NCBI GenBank assembly: GCA_000720375.1
Contig: JOAA01000003.1
Location: forward strand, 248,001 to 312,000
From: Rhodococcus rhodnii
Lineage (GTDB): Bacteria > Actinomycetota > Actinomycetes > Mycobacteriales > Pseudonocardiaceae
Length of the DNA stretch: 64,000 bases
Reading direction: 5' to 3'
Shown here: positions 8,103-18,513 of the stretch, in pieces
Layout: each line of letters begins with the position of its first letter
Position numbering within the stretch: the first letter of the stretch is position 1
Made by a program: the position numbers and the translations under genes
Notes under the pieces: generated by a model
Seen by the model: only the letters and a program-made list of their open reading frames with translations
What the model was told of the DNA's origin: nothing
Databases searched by the model: none

Positions 8103-10919
8103 GTGAGCCCAGCCGTCAGGTTCGCGCTGCTGGGGCCGTTGCGGGCATGGCGTCACGGGGTTGAGATCGAACTGGGTCCGCCCCAGCAACGCTTGCTGCT
8201 GAGTGTGCTGCTGGCGTACGCGGGCAAGCCGGTCAGCCTGGACACCCTCGTCGACCTGTTGTGGGAGGACGAGCCGCCGTCCAGCGCGGTCAACGTCGTG
8301 CACCGCTACGTCGGCACACTGCGCCGGCTCTTCGAACCTGAGCTGCCCACCCGAGCCACCGGTTCGTGGCTGATCAGGGAGGCGGGCGCGTACCGCCTCG
8401 CGGTGGACGCCGAATCCTGTGATCTCGCCGAGTACCGCGAGCACACCGCGCAGGCACGCGAACAGGCCGGCTCCGGCGACAAAACCGGAGCCGTGGCCAC
8501 GTACGTCTCGGCGCTGAAGCTGTGGCAGGGCCGGGTCGCGCACGGTGTCGCGGCCCCTGCCAGAGCCAAGGCGATCTTCCTTGACCTGGACCACGAGGGC
8601 TGCCGGGTGATCTGCGAGGCCGCCGACGTGGCACTGGAAGCGGGCCGGGCCGCGGACGTCGTGCCGTACCTGCGCCTGGCCGTGTCGCTGGACGAGTACA
8701 ACGAGGCGATGCAAGCGCGGCTGATGCTCGCGCTGGCCGCCGCGGGAAACCAGGCCGCGGCACTGCAGACGTTCGAGACGATCCGGGACAAACTGGCCGG
8801 CGAGCTCGGCGTGGATCCGGGCCCCGAGCTGACCGCCGCGTTCCGTACGGTGCTCACGCCACAGACGGTCGAAGAGACGCCGCTGATCACGCCGATCGTC
8901 CAGCCCGCGCAGCTGCCGCCGGACCTGCCCGCGTTCGCCGGCCGGGAGGCCGAGCTCAAGCACCTGGAGTCGTTGCTGCCGGACCGGCCGACCGGCCTGG
9001 TCACCGTCACGATCGACGGGATGCCCGGCTCGGGCAAGACCACGCTGGCGGTGCACTGGGCGCACTCGGTGGCCGACCGGTTCCCGGACGGACAGCTGTA
9101 CGTCAACATGCGTGGCTTCGACCCCGACCATGTCCAGCTGACCGCCGCCGAGGCACTGCGGGGATTCCTTGACGCGCTGGGCATCGCCGCGAGCCGCATC
9201 CCGCCGTCGGTGGACGCGCAGTCGGCGCTGTACCGCAGTGTGCTGTCCAACCGCCGGGTGCTCGTGCTGATCGACAACGCCCGGGAGATCGCGGACATCC
9301 GTCCGCTGTTGCCCGGTGCCGCGGGCTGCCTGGTGATCGTGACCAGCCGCAGCCGACTGGGCGGGCTCGTGGCCGCCGAGGGCGCGCAGGCGATGACGCT
9401 GCACACGTTGTCGGCCGAGGAGGCCAGGGAGACGCTGGTCCGCAGGCTCGGCCGGGAGAAGGTGGAGAACGAGGCCGAAGCGGTCGAGGAGATCATCTCG
9501 CTGTGCGGCAGGCTACCGCTGGCGCTGGCCATCGTGGCCGCACGGGCCGCGGCGTACCCGCATTTCCCGCTCAGCGCCATCATCACCAAGCTCAAACAGG
9601 CCAAGGGGACGCTGCAGGGCTTCCGCGACGACGACGGCGAACTGGACGTGCACACGGCTTTCTCGTGGTCGTACCGGATTCTCAGCCCGGACGCGGCGAG
9701 GCTGTTCCGGCTGCTGTCGGTGCACATCGGCGTGGACACGTCGGTGGAGGCCGCGGCCAGCATCGGTGGCCTGTCCGCGCCGCGTGCCCAGGCGTTGCTC
9801 GACGAGCTGACCCGCATCCGGTTTCTGACTGAGCACGAGCCCGGCCGGTATCTGGCGCACGACCTGATCCGGACGTACGCGATCGAGCAACGCGTACTCC
9901 TCGACACCGCCGAGGAGCAACACGAAGCGCTCGGCCGGTTGCTCGACTACTACCTGCACATGTCCTACGCGGCGTACCTGCGTTTGCCGCCGCACCAAGT
10001 CTTCCCGCCGCCACCGCCACCACGCCCCGGCGTGACGCTGACCGACGTCCCTGATCTCAAGACCGCCCTGAACTGGTTCAACTCCGAACGGCACGTGATC
10101 CAGCTGCTGGTGAAAACCGCCGCGGAGCACGGTTTCCTGCCCTACACGTGGTATCTGGCCATCACGACCCAGCAGTACTACCAGCGCAGGGGCCTCGCGC
10201 ACGAGTGGGAGACCACCACGCGGATCGCTTTGACCGCGGCGAAGGAGGCCGGTGATCCGTACGTGCTCGCGCGGGTGCACCGGAGTATCGCGGGCGCGTA
10301 CTACTTGTTGCGGCGCCACGACGAAGCACTCGACCACCTCAAGACCACCGAGGAGCTGCTCAAGAGCCTCGGCAAGACGACCGATTTCGCTTACCTGTAC
10401 AGCAACTACGCCACTGTCTACTCAGAGCTGGGCCGGGAAGCGGAAGCCGTGGCCTACCACCGAAGAGCGCTGGTCCTCTACGAGGAAGCGGGAGACCGCA
10501 AGGGCGAAGCGATCTCCTTGCACGCCATGGCGACCGGTCTGTCCATGTTGGACAAGAACGTGGACGCCATCGGGCTGGTCAACCGGGCGATGGAGATCTA
10601 CCTGTCGCTGGGCGACCGGCACGGCGAAGGCAACTGCTGGGAATGCCTTGGCCTGATCCACAAGGACATGGGTGACCTCGACCAGGCTGTGAGCTGCATG
10701 AAACGCGCGGTGGAGATCTACCGTGAAGTGCACGCCCTGGCCGAGGCCGCCAACGTGCTGATCGTGCTCGGCGACACCATGACCTCCGCCGCCACCGCCA
10801 CCCGGGAGGCGTTGTCCGCCTGGCAGACCGCGCTGAGCATCTACGAGGAACTCCGGTTGCCGAGCGACGACGTCCGTGCCCGGCTCACCGCACATGGCGA
10901 CTCAGCCACCACCGTGTAA
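8103..10919 (+). CDS. AfsR/SARP-type transcriptional regulator with NTPase and TPR domains
   Basis: A 938-residue regulator. An OmpR-type winged helix (from FALLGPLRAW) is followed by a bacterial activator domain to about residue 260, an NB-ARC/STAND ATPase with Walker A GMPGSGKTT near 306-314 and DNAREIADIRPLLPG, and tetratricopeptide repeats over about 690-930 (repeated A.Y..A...Y...GD pattern). The GTG at 8103 is chosen because GGAGAGG lies about five bases upstream; TTG at 8061 and GTG at 8097 are alternatives. AfsR-like proteins activate secondary metabolism or morphogenesis genes and may be modulated by phosphorylation and nucleotide binding. It could be an output of the adjacent conservon (inference). 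Confidence 0.88.
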   Translation: MSPAVRFALLGPLRAWRHGVEIELGPPQQRLLLSVLLAYAGKPVSLDTLVDLLWEDEPPSSAVNVVHRYVGTLRRLFEPELPTRATGSWLIREAGAYRLAVDAESCDLAEYREHTAQAREQAGSGDKTGAVATYVSALKLWQGRVAHGVAAPARAKAIFLDLDHEGCRVICEAADVALEAGRAADVVPYLRLAVSLDEYNEAMQARLMLALAAAGNQAAALQTFETIRDKLAGELGVDPGPELTAAFRTVLTPQTVEETPLITPIVQPAQLPPDLPAFAGREAELKHLESLLPDRPTGLVTVTIDGMPGSGKTTLAVHWAHSVADRFPDGQLYVNMRGFDPDHVQLTAAEALRGFLDALGIAASRIPPSVDAQSALYRSVLSNRRVLVLIDNAREIADIRPLLPGAAGCLVIVTSRSRLGGLVAAEGAQAMTLHTLSAEEARETLVRRLGREKVENEAEAVEEIISLCGRLPLALAIVAARAAAYPHFPLSAIITKLKQAKGTLQGFRDDDGELDVHTAFSWSYRILSPDAARLFRLLSVHIGVDTSVEAAASIGGLSAPRAQALLDELTRIRFLTEHEPGRYLAHDLIRTYAIEQRVLLDTAEEQHEALGRLLDYYLHMSYAAYLRLPPHQVFPPPPPPRPGVTLTDVPDLKTALNWFNSERHVIQLLVKTAAEHGFLPYTWYLAITTQQYYQRRGLAHEWETTTRIALTAAKEAGDPYVLARVHRSIAGAYYLLRRHDEALDHLKTTEELLKSLGKTTDFAYLYSNYATVYSELGREAEAVAYHRRALVLYEEAGDRKGEAISLHAMATGLSMLDKNVDAIGLVNRAMEIYLSLGDRHGEGNCWECLGLIHKDMGDLDQAVSCMKRAVEIYREVHALAEAANVLIVLGDTMTSAATATREALSAWQTALSIYEELRLPSDDVRARLTAHGDSATTV

Positions 10920-10924
10920 GGCCC

Positions 10925-11635
10925 CTACGCGGACTCGACGTACACCTCCTCGCCGGCGAGCACCAACGCCTGCAGGCGCCGCAGAGCCGGGTTGGGGTCG
11001 CGGATCTCGCGGTACAGCCCGAGTGCTTCGGCCCGGCGGTCGGCCAGGGCGAGCGCCATCATCAGCAACTCGAGGAACTCCTGGCGCTCCGGATGGGAGA
11101 ACGCGAGGTGCTCCAGCTCGGGGATCAGCTCGTGGTGCGCGCCGCGCTGGAGCTTGACCCGGTACAGCTCTTCCAGGACTTGCAGTCGCCGCTCGGCCAA
11201 CCGGCGCCGCTCCGAATCAGCCCACGGCCCAGGGACTTTCTGCAACGCGTCACCGCGCCACAGAGCGAGGGCCATGGTCAGCGCCTCTTCGGCTTCGCGC
11301 GGGTCGCGTACGGCTTTCCCGCGCCAGTAAAGGCGTTCGAACCGCCCGACGTCGAGCTGGTCCTTCTCCACCCGCAGGAGGTAACCGCTCGCGGCGGTCT
11401 CCACTTCGGTCTTCAGCACGCGGCGCAGCCCGGAGATGTAGCTGTGCACGTTGCTGGCCGCGCTCGCCGGCTCGGGTTCGCCCCAGACCGCCCGGATGAT
11501 CGCGTCCCGGGACACGACCTGACCGGCGTGGGACGCCAGCACGGCGAGCACTGCCCGCTGCCGCGCCGGGCCCAAGGGCAGCTCCTTGCCGTCTCGCAGG
11601 ACCCTGACCGGCCCAAGGAGCTCGATAGCTGTCAT
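10925..11635 (-). CDS. Short SARP/BTAD-family transcriptional regulator
   Basis: A 236-residue regulator convergent with the large AfsR-type gene, their stops lying only a few bases apart. Residues 1-95 form the OmpR-type winged helix (MTAIELLGPVRVL; RQRAVLAVLASHAGQVVS), and residues about 100-230 form the BTAD helical domain. No ATPase or TPR follows, so this is the small SARP architecture seen in pathway-specific activators. No secondary-metabolite cluster adjoins it in the window. The ATG at 11635 starts exactly at the conserved LLGP strand. Targets may include direct heptamer repeats that cannot be assigned here. Confidence 0.88.
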   Translation of the reverse strand: MTAIELLGPVRVLRDGKELPLGPARQRAVLAVLASHAGQVVSRDAIIRAVWGEPEPASAASNVHSYISGLRRVLKTEVETAASGYLLRVEKDQLDVGRFERLYWRGKAVRDPREAEEALTMALALWRGDALQKVPGPWADSERRRLAERRLQVLEELYRVKLQRGAHHELIPELEHLAFSHPERQEFLELLMMALALADRRAEALGLYREIRDPNPALRRLQALVLAGEEVYVESA

Positions 11636-12027
11636 GGTGACGAGATTAGGGATCAGGTGTGGACAAAGAGTGAGTGCTTTGTTACCGGGTCAAAGAAAGG
11701 GTAAATCGCCTGGTCGGACGGTTATTTTCAACCCGCGGCGCACTACTGGGTCACTGCCGTTGGTCACACCGGCCGCATCCACTGCTCCGGTAGTTCACCC
11801 AGGATCGCCCGATGGCCCGAATGGGCGGCATTTGAGCCATGAACACCGTCCGCGGCTGACACCCGGACCGCGGCACCGATGTAGTGAACGGTGCACGGAC
11901 TCGCCCGGGAGGTTTCATGATCAAGGCCGCTGACAGCAGGTTCCGGGCCGGGTCGGCCTGTCCTGCTGACCTGAAGGTGCCGGATCAACGCGGCCGACGC
12001 CATGACCCCAGCCCACCGCCGCATTTT
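11636..12027. other. 392-base intergenic region upstream of the SARP gene
   Basis: No convincing gene. A 39-codon frame on the plus strand (11917-12036) starts after GGGAGG but has no recognisable product. The stretch contains nested near-palindromes around 11815-11875 (GGGCGGCATTTGAGCCATG and GTCCGCGG..CCGCGG elements) that could be regulator sites or a dispersed repeat. It should hold the promoter of the SARP gene, transcribed leftward from near 11640-11700, where the composition falls to A/T-richer sequence. Confidence 0.45.
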
Positions 12028-12077
12028 CCCTCGTGAGTGGTTTTGCCGGTTAGAACCGGCAAAACCACTCACGAGGG
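12028..12077. repeat. Perfect 24-bp inverted repeat (strong hairpin)
   Basis: Left arm 12028-12051 and right arm 12054-12077 are exact reverse complements with only AG between them; the sequence begins CCCTCGTGAGTGGTTTTG. It lies directly after the stop codon of the leftward VOC gene and can act as its terminator, although no T-run follows. The length and perfection exceed the usual terminators of this window, which have 10-13 bp stems. It may be a copy of a dispersed palindromic element. Confidence 0.8.
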
Positions 12078-12078
12078 T

Positions 12079-12441
12079 TCACACCTGCAGGACCGACAGG
12101 ATGTTTCCCGCTGGATCGGTGAACCACGCGATCAGTGGTCCCTGGCCGCGGAAAATGCCCTTCTCGTCGAGGTTCTCGTACTGCTCGAACTTCACGCCCC
12201 GCGCCCGCAGCTCGTCCACTGCGGACTCGACGTCGTCCACGGGGAAGTTCAGGATGGTGAACGTCGCCGGGGTGTGGTCCTTCTTCGGGTAGACCAGGAT
12301 GTCCCGGTCCCCGGCGATGTGCAGGGTCAGCATCCCGTTCGCCTCGGAGATGCGCAGACCGAGCACTTCGCCGTAGAACCGCTTGGCCGCTTCGATGTCG
12401 TCGACGGAGAAACCACTGAACGCCTTGGTGTTCTCGAACAC
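12079..12441 (-). CDS. VOC (glyoxalase/bleomycin-resistance) family protein
   Basis: A 120-residue protein of the vicinal oxygen chelate fold: [20 protein letters not shown], then [20 protein letters not shown] and [14 protein letters not shown]. These two beta-alpha modules are diagnostic of the family, whose members are dioxygenases, glyoxalases or drug-binding proteins. The GTG at 12441 is chosen because AGGAGAGG lies just upstream; longer in-frame starts run back into the SnoaL-like gene. It follows that gene after 11 bases and is probably the second gene of a two-gene operon divergent from the ECF42 module. Substrate unknown. Confidence 0.88.
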   Translation of the reverse strand: MFENTKAFSGFSVDDIEAAKRFYGEVLGLRISEANGMLTLHIAGDRDILVYPKKDHTPATFTILNFPVDDVESAVDELRARGVKFEQYENLDEKGIFRGQGPLIAWFTDPAGNILSVLQV

Positions 12442-12452
12442 TGTCCCTCTCC

Positions 12453-12887
12453 TTACGGCTGAAGGTCGAGCGCGGCGCCGAACGAGCCGTCCATGTAGAA
12501 CGGCGTCGAGCTGTGCTCGTGGGTGACCCGCCAGTCGCCGTCGATCTTGCGCAGGCAGACCGTCACCCGGAACCATAGGTCGAACGACTCGGAGCTGCCG
12601 AGCGGAGTCGCGGAGAGCCGGTGCAGGCTCGTCGTGTACGCCACCTCAGCGCCCGCGACCACTTCGAGGTCCCTGATCTCGTAGTCCACCGGGCCGTCGA
12701 AGGTGGCGAACCAGGTCTTCAGCGCGCCCGCGTCCAGCGGGGCGACGTTGCGCAGCGGCGGGGCGAGGTCGTACTTGACCATCTGCGGCGCGTACTGGCC
12801 GACGATCGCCTCGGCGTCGCCCGCGACCATCGCGTCGCGCATCTCCGCCGCGATCTGCCGGATGCGTGTCTCGTCTTGGCTGGTCAT
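12453..12887 (-). CDS. SnoaL-like / NTF2-fold protein
   Basis: A 144-residue protein of the NTF2-like superfamily (SnoaL/DUF4440 type): [20 protein letters not shown] opening helix, [20 protein letters not shown], and the closing strands [22 protein letters not shown]. The ATG at 12887 follows GGGAGG by eight bases. Such proteins are often found under control of ECF41/ECF42 sigma factors, and here the gene is divergent from one. It may be an isomerase or a small-molecule binding protein; no catalytic residue can be assigned with confidence. Confidence 0.85.
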   Translation of the reverse strand: MTSQDETRIRQIAAEMRDAMVAGDAEAIVGQYAPQMVKYDLAPPLRNVAPLDAGALKTWFATFDGPVDYEIRDLEVVAGAEVAYTTSLHRLSATPLGSSESFDLWFRVTVCLRKIDGDWRVTHEHSSTPFYMDGSFGAALDLQP

Positions 12888-12986
12888 GATGTTTTTCCTC
12901 CCAGGTGTGAGTACCTTGCACCCGGGACGTAGAGACCAGTCGCTCGTTCTCGACATGTCTGGGAAAGAATTTTCTGGGAGGCAGGC
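12888..12986. promoter_or_regulatory. Divergent promoter region of the ECF42 module
   Basis: These 99 bases drive the SnoaL-VOC pair leftward and the DGPF-sigma pair rightward. On the minus strand TGTCGA occurs at 12955-12950, and CGTC follows about 20 bases downstream, 63 bases before the SnoaL start. TGTCGA with a CGA/TC-type -10 is, as I recall, the promoter signature of ECF42 sigma factors, so the pair could be a direct target of the neighbouring sigma factor. The spacing is a little long, so this is tentative. No matching hexamer is seen in the rightward direction. Confidence 0.4.
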
Positions 12987-13346
12987 GTGAAGTACATGAT
13001 CATGATCCAGATGAACCCGAGCTTGCGAAAGTTCTGGGAGGACATGTCCGAGGCCGACCAGGCCGCCGGCTACCAGGCGCACAACGAGCTCACCGGCAAG
13101 CTGGCGGCCTCCGGCGAGCTGGTGGCCTCCGAGGCACTGGCCGACGTGTCGCTGAGCAAGCGAGTCGCCGTCACGGACGGCGTGGTCACCACGACCGACG
13201 GGCCGTTCGCCGAGGCCAAGGAGTACCTGGCGGGCTTCTACCTGGTCGACTGCGAGAACATCGACAGGGCGATCGAGCACGCCGCGAAGCTGCCGGAGGC
13301 CGAACTGGGCATGATCGAGGTGCGGCCGGTGCTGGACCTGCCGTGA
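12987..13346 (+). CDS. YCII-related DGPF-domain protein, partner of ECF42 sigma factor
   Basis: A 119-residue YciI-like protein. The family hallmark DGPF occurs in TTTDGPFAEAKEYLAGF, after MKYMIMIQ at the N-terminus. The GTG at 12987 follows GGGAGG. It overlaps the sigma-factor gene by GTGA. DGPF proteins are the standing genomic partners of ECF42 sigma factors and are usually targets of the factor; their biochemical role is unknown, though the fold is a ferredoxin-like dimer related to small-molecule enzymes. Confidence 0.93.
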   Translation: MKYMIMIQMNPSLRKFWEDMSEADQAAGYQAHNELTGKLAASGELVASEALADVSLSKRVAVTDGVVTTTDGPFAEAKEYLAGFYLVDCENIDRAIEHAAKLPEAELGMIEVRPVLDLP

Positions 13347-14524
13347 ACACGCTGCTCCGGGAGCTCGCGCCGCAGGTGCTCAGCGCGTTGGTGCGCAAGT
13401 TCGGCGACTTCGACTCGTGTGAGGACGCGGTACAGGAGGCGCTGCTCGCGGCGGCGACGCAATGGCCGGTGCAGGGAATGCCGGACAACCCGAAGGGCTG
13501 GCTGATCACGGTCGCCTCGCGACGACGGATCGAACTCCTGCGCAGTGACGTCGCCCGTGAACGTCGCGAGGAGACGGTCGCGGCGATGGCGCCCGCCGAT
13601 CCGGCGCTGGTGCCGGGCGTGGACGACACGCTCACGTTGTTCCTGCTGTGCTGTCATCCGTCGCTGACCGAGGCTTCGCAGGTCGCGTTGACCTTGCGCG
13701 CGGTCGGCGGGCTGACCACGGCGGAGATCGCGCGGGCGTACCTGGTGCCGGAAGCCACCGTGGCGCAACGGATCAGCCGGGCCAAGCAGAAGATCAAGTC
13801 AGCCGGAGCGTCCTTCCAGACTGTGGGTGACGTGGAAACCGTCCTGAAGGTCCTGTACCTGATCTTCAACGAGGGGTACACGGCAAGCTCCGGCGAGTCC
13901 CTGCACCGAGTCGAGCTCAGCAGCGAGGCGATCCGTTTGGCCCGGCAACTGCGTGCACAGGTGCCTGACGACGGCGAGGTCACCGGCCTGCTGGCGTTGA
14001 TGCTGCTCACCGACGCCCGTCGGCCCGCGCGTACCCGTCCCGATGGCGCACTGGTCCCGCTCACCGAGCAGGACCGGACGTTGTGGGACACCGATGCCAT
14101 TGCCGAAGGCGTGTCACTGATCACCTCGACGTTGCCCACGGCCGAGGTCGGGCCGTATCAGATCCAAGCCGCGATCGCCGCCGTGCACTCGGAGGCCCGC
14201 GAGGTCGGCGACACCGACTGGCCGCAGATCCTGGCCCTCTACGACGTCCTCGACCGGCTCGCGCCCGGGCCCATGGTCACGCTCAACCGGATTGTGGCCG
14301 TCGCCATGGTGCACGGCCCTGCTGTGGGGTTGGAGCAGTTGTCCACGGCCGCGCAGGATCCGGCCCTGGCCGATCATCACCGCGTGCACGCCGTCCGCGC
14401 GCATCTCCTCGACCTGGCAGGCGATTCCGACACCGCGCGCACCGAATACGAACTGGCCGCGCGCCGCACGCTGAGCCTGCCCGAGCAGCGCTACCTGCGC
14501 TCTCGTGCCGAAGCACTGGCGTAG
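13343..14524 (+). CDS. ECF42-group RNA polymerase sigma factor with C-terminal TPR-like extension
   Basis: A 393-residue ECF sigma factor. Region 2 includes FGDFDSCEDAVQEALLAA and NPKGWLITVASRRRIELLRS. Region 4 includes TLRAVGGLTTAEIARAYLVPEATVAQRISRAK. About 210 further residues form the alpha-helical TPR-like extension of group ECF42 (LLALMLLTDARRPARTRPDG; AIAAVHSEA; GPMVTLNRIVAVAMVHG). There is no anti-sigma gene; the extension is believed to control activity in this group. GTG start overlaps the DGPF gene. Likely autoregulated together with the DGPF protein. Confidence 0.93.
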   Translation: MNTLLRELAPQVLSALVRKFGDFDSCEDAVQEALLAAATQWPVQGMPDNPKGWLITVASRRRIELLRSDVARERREETVAAMAPADPALVPGVDDTLTLFLLCCHPSLTEASQVALTLRAVGGLTTAEIARAYLVPEATVAQRISRAKQKIKSAGASFQTVGDVETVLKVLYLIFNEGYTASSGESLHRVELSSEAIRLARQLRAQVPDDGEVTGLLALMLLTDARRPARTRPDGALVPLTEQDRTLWDTDAIAEGVSLITSTLPTAEVGPYQIQAAIAAVHSEAREVGDTDWPQILALYDVLDRLAPGPMVTLNRIVAVAMVHGPAVGLEQLSTAAQDPALADHHRVHAVRAHLLDLAGDSDTARTEYELAARRTLSLPEQRYLRSRAEALA

Positions 14525-14534
14525 ATTCGTCGGT

Positions 14535-14947
14535 ATGCAACCGTGGGCGCGGCCGGACGACATCCGGTGGATCCTGGAGAACTGCCAGACCTGGGCGATC
14601 GTCGGCCTCGCCGACAACCCCGGCCGTGCCGCGCACGGTGTGGCGCGTTTCCTGCAGCAGAAGGGAAAACGCATCGTCCCGGTGCACCCGTCTGCGGAAA
14701 CCGTGTGGGGCGAACAGGGTTACGCCACTCTCGCTGACATCCCGTTCGCGGTCGACTGCGTGGATGTGTTCCGGCGTTCGTCCGAGGCCGGGCAATTCGC
14801 CGACCAGGCCGCGGAAATCGGCGCGAAAGCCGTGTGGTTCCAGCTTGCCGTGATGGACCACGAGGCATTCGGCCGGGCAGGTGAGGCCGGGCTGCGCATG
14901 GTGATGGATCGCTGCCCGGCCATCGAATGGCCGCGTTACGGCCCTGC

Positions 14948-14951
<4 letters not shown>
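14535..14951 (+). CDS. CoA-binding domain protein (YccU-like)
   Basis: A 138-residue Rossmann-fold CoA-binding protein: WAIVGLADNPGRAAHGVARFL is the nucleotide-binding motif, followed by KRIVPVHPSAETVWGEQGY and VDCVDVFRRSSEA. The closing MVMDRCPAIEWPRYG matches the common ending of the YccU/CoA_binding_2 family. ATG at 14535 is used; an in-frame ATG 30 bases earlier lies inside the sigma-factor gene. Its stop overlaps the convergent UvrA-like gene by four bases. The function of the family is unproven. Confidence 0.9.
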
Positions 14952-17209
<2,258 letters not shown>

Positions 17210-17265
17210 ACCGACCCTTCTGATTGCTTACGCCGTAAAGAGTCAGAGTAGCAGGAGTTTGTCAA
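17210..17265 (-). promoter_or_regulatory. Promoter and palindromic TetR-like operator of the UvrA-like gene
   Basis: On the minus strand TTGACA (17265-17260) is a consensus -35 box. Downstream, between it and the ATG, lies the palindrome CTTTACGGCGTAAG (17240-17227; TTAC-GCC-GTAA core). Such sites are typical operators of TetR-family repressors that control drug-resistance genes, so the ATPase may be induced by its ligand. No tetR gene is present nearby, so the repressor would be encoded elsewhere. Confidence 0.6.
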
Positions 17266-17280
17266 GGCCCGGAACAGCAG

Positions 17281-17311
17281 AACACCCCGCAGCCTTCCGC
17301 TGCGGGGTGTT
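17281..17311 (-). terminator. Hairpin terminator after the NlpC/P60 gene
   Basis: A 13-bp perfect stem (AACACCCCGCAGC / GCTGCGGGGTGTT) with a five-base loop lies 14 bases after the stop of the leftward NlpC/P60 gene. No T-run follows, as is common for actinobacterial terminators. Confidence 0.85.
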
Positions 17312-17324
17312 CGTGGGACGTCGA

Positions 17325-18353
17325 TCAGCCGATGGGGCGCTTGGCTGCGAAGAAGTCCTTGCCGCCCTTCTCCATCGGCGCGGAGAGCACCGGGATGCCG
17401 TAGTCCGAGGCGTGCACGATCATGCCCCGGCCGATGTACATCGTCACGTGGTGGATCGTGGCCGCACTGGAGCCGTAGAACAGCAGGTCACCAGGCTGAA
17501 GTTCACTCTTCGACACCGGGCGGCCGACCTTGTACTGCTCACGGCTGGTGCGCGGCAGCTTGTACCCGTGCTGCGCGTACGCCCACATCATCAGACCCGA
17601 GCAGTCGAAGACCGGCGGCTTGCTGCCGCCGAGCGCGTACCGGTCGCCGCGGCGGCTCAACGCGGAAGTCACGGCCTTGCCCGCGATGCCGTTGCCAGGG
17701 AAGTAAACACCCTTGTCCAGCTCGCCCTGCAGGGCCGCGCGGTCGGCTGCGGACAGCTTGTCCAGCGACGACGTGATCTCGTTGATCTGCCTGTCCAGGT
17801 CGGCCTTCTTGGCCTTGATCTCGTCGGCCAGTTTCGCCGCCGCGTCACGAGCCTCGGTCGCGGTCTTCTGGGCGTCGGCGGCTTTCTTCTCCGCGTCCGC
17901 CGCCGCGTTCACCGCGCCGACGAGTTCCCGCAGTGCGGTGTTGTTGTCCGTGGCCAGCACGTTCAACGCCGACGAGCGGGCCAGGAAGTCCTTGGCCGAC
18001 GTGCCGGTCAGCAGGGCTGACAGCTTGTCGAACCGGGCGCCGCGGAAGGAGGCCTGCGACAGCGTGTCGACCTGGCCGCGGAACGCGTCCTCTTTGACCT
18101 TCGCCTCGGCCTTGGTCTTGTTGGCCGCTTCGATGTCCTGGCCGGCCTTGGTGATCTCGGCCTGGCGTGCGTCGCGGTCCTCGACGGCCTTGAGGTAGTC
18201 CTCGTTGGCCTCCTTGGCCTGCGTGTTCAGCTCGCGGTAACGCTGCAGGGTCGGGGACTCCTGCTGGGCGTACGCCGGGACAGGCAGGACCGCGCCGACA
18301 AGTGTGATCACGGCGGAGGCCACCAGCGCCCCGCGCTTGAGTCTGCTCGACAC
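17325..18353 (-). CDS. Secreted NlpC/P60 peptidoglycan endopeptidase with coiled-coil N-terminus
   Basis: A 342-residue cell-wall hydrolase. A signal peptide (LKRGALVASAVITLVGAVLP...AYAQ) is followed by an Ala/Lys/Glu-rich coiled coil (about 40-215) and a C-terminal NlpC/P60 domain. Catalytic Cys is in FDCSGLMMWAY and His in HHVTMYIGRGMIVHA. The GTG at 18353 is chosen because GGAGAAGGAG lies upstream and the signal peptide then begins directly; an ATG at 18425 would add 24 Arg-rich residues. Relatives (RipA-like) cleave peptide cross-links during cell separation, with the coiled coil acting as an autoinhibitory or FtsX-type contact. A terminator follows. Confidence 0.9.
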   Translation of the reverse strand: MSSRLKRGALVASAVITLVGAVLPVPAYAQQESPTLQRYRELNTQAKEANEDYLKAVEDRDARQAEITKAGQDIEAANKTKAEAKVKEDAFRGQVDTLSQASFRGARFDKLSALLTGTSAKDFLARSSALNVLATDNNTALRELVGAVNAAADAEKKAADAQKTATEARDAAAKLADEIKAKKADLDRQINEITSSLDKLSAADRAALQGELDKGVYFPGNGIAGKAVTSALSRRGDRYALGGSKPPVFDCSGLMMWAYAQHGYKLPRTSREQYKVGRPVSKSELQPGDLLFYGSSAATIHHVTMYIGRGMIVHASDYGIPVLSAPMEKGGKDFFAAKRPIG

Positions 18354-18513
18354 GCGCGCGCGTCTCCTTCTCCAAGTCAATCGAGCACCTGTTGGCCGTG
18401 ACACGTCGGCCAAAGATCTCGGCAAGATTACGAAATCACTCAGCGTGAGTCCACAGTGGGTGCACGCGGTGCATTCCGCTATTCCGTGACCGCCGTCAAA
18501 GGCCTGGTCAGAG

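Noticed and set aside
10919..10925. Terminator between the convergent AfsR-type and SARP genes
   Set aside because: Only five bases separate the stops; no hairpin is visible within either gene end.
11917..12036. 39-codon plus-strand frame after GGGAGG
   Set aside because: Product has no hydrophobic or conserved character and runs into the perfect palindrome; probably chance.
18354..18513. Possible c-di-AMP (ydaO) riboswitch before the NlpC/P60 gene
   Set aside because: Such genes often have one in Actinobacteria, but the conserved core segments could not be found on the minus strand; ordinary promoter sequence is more likely.
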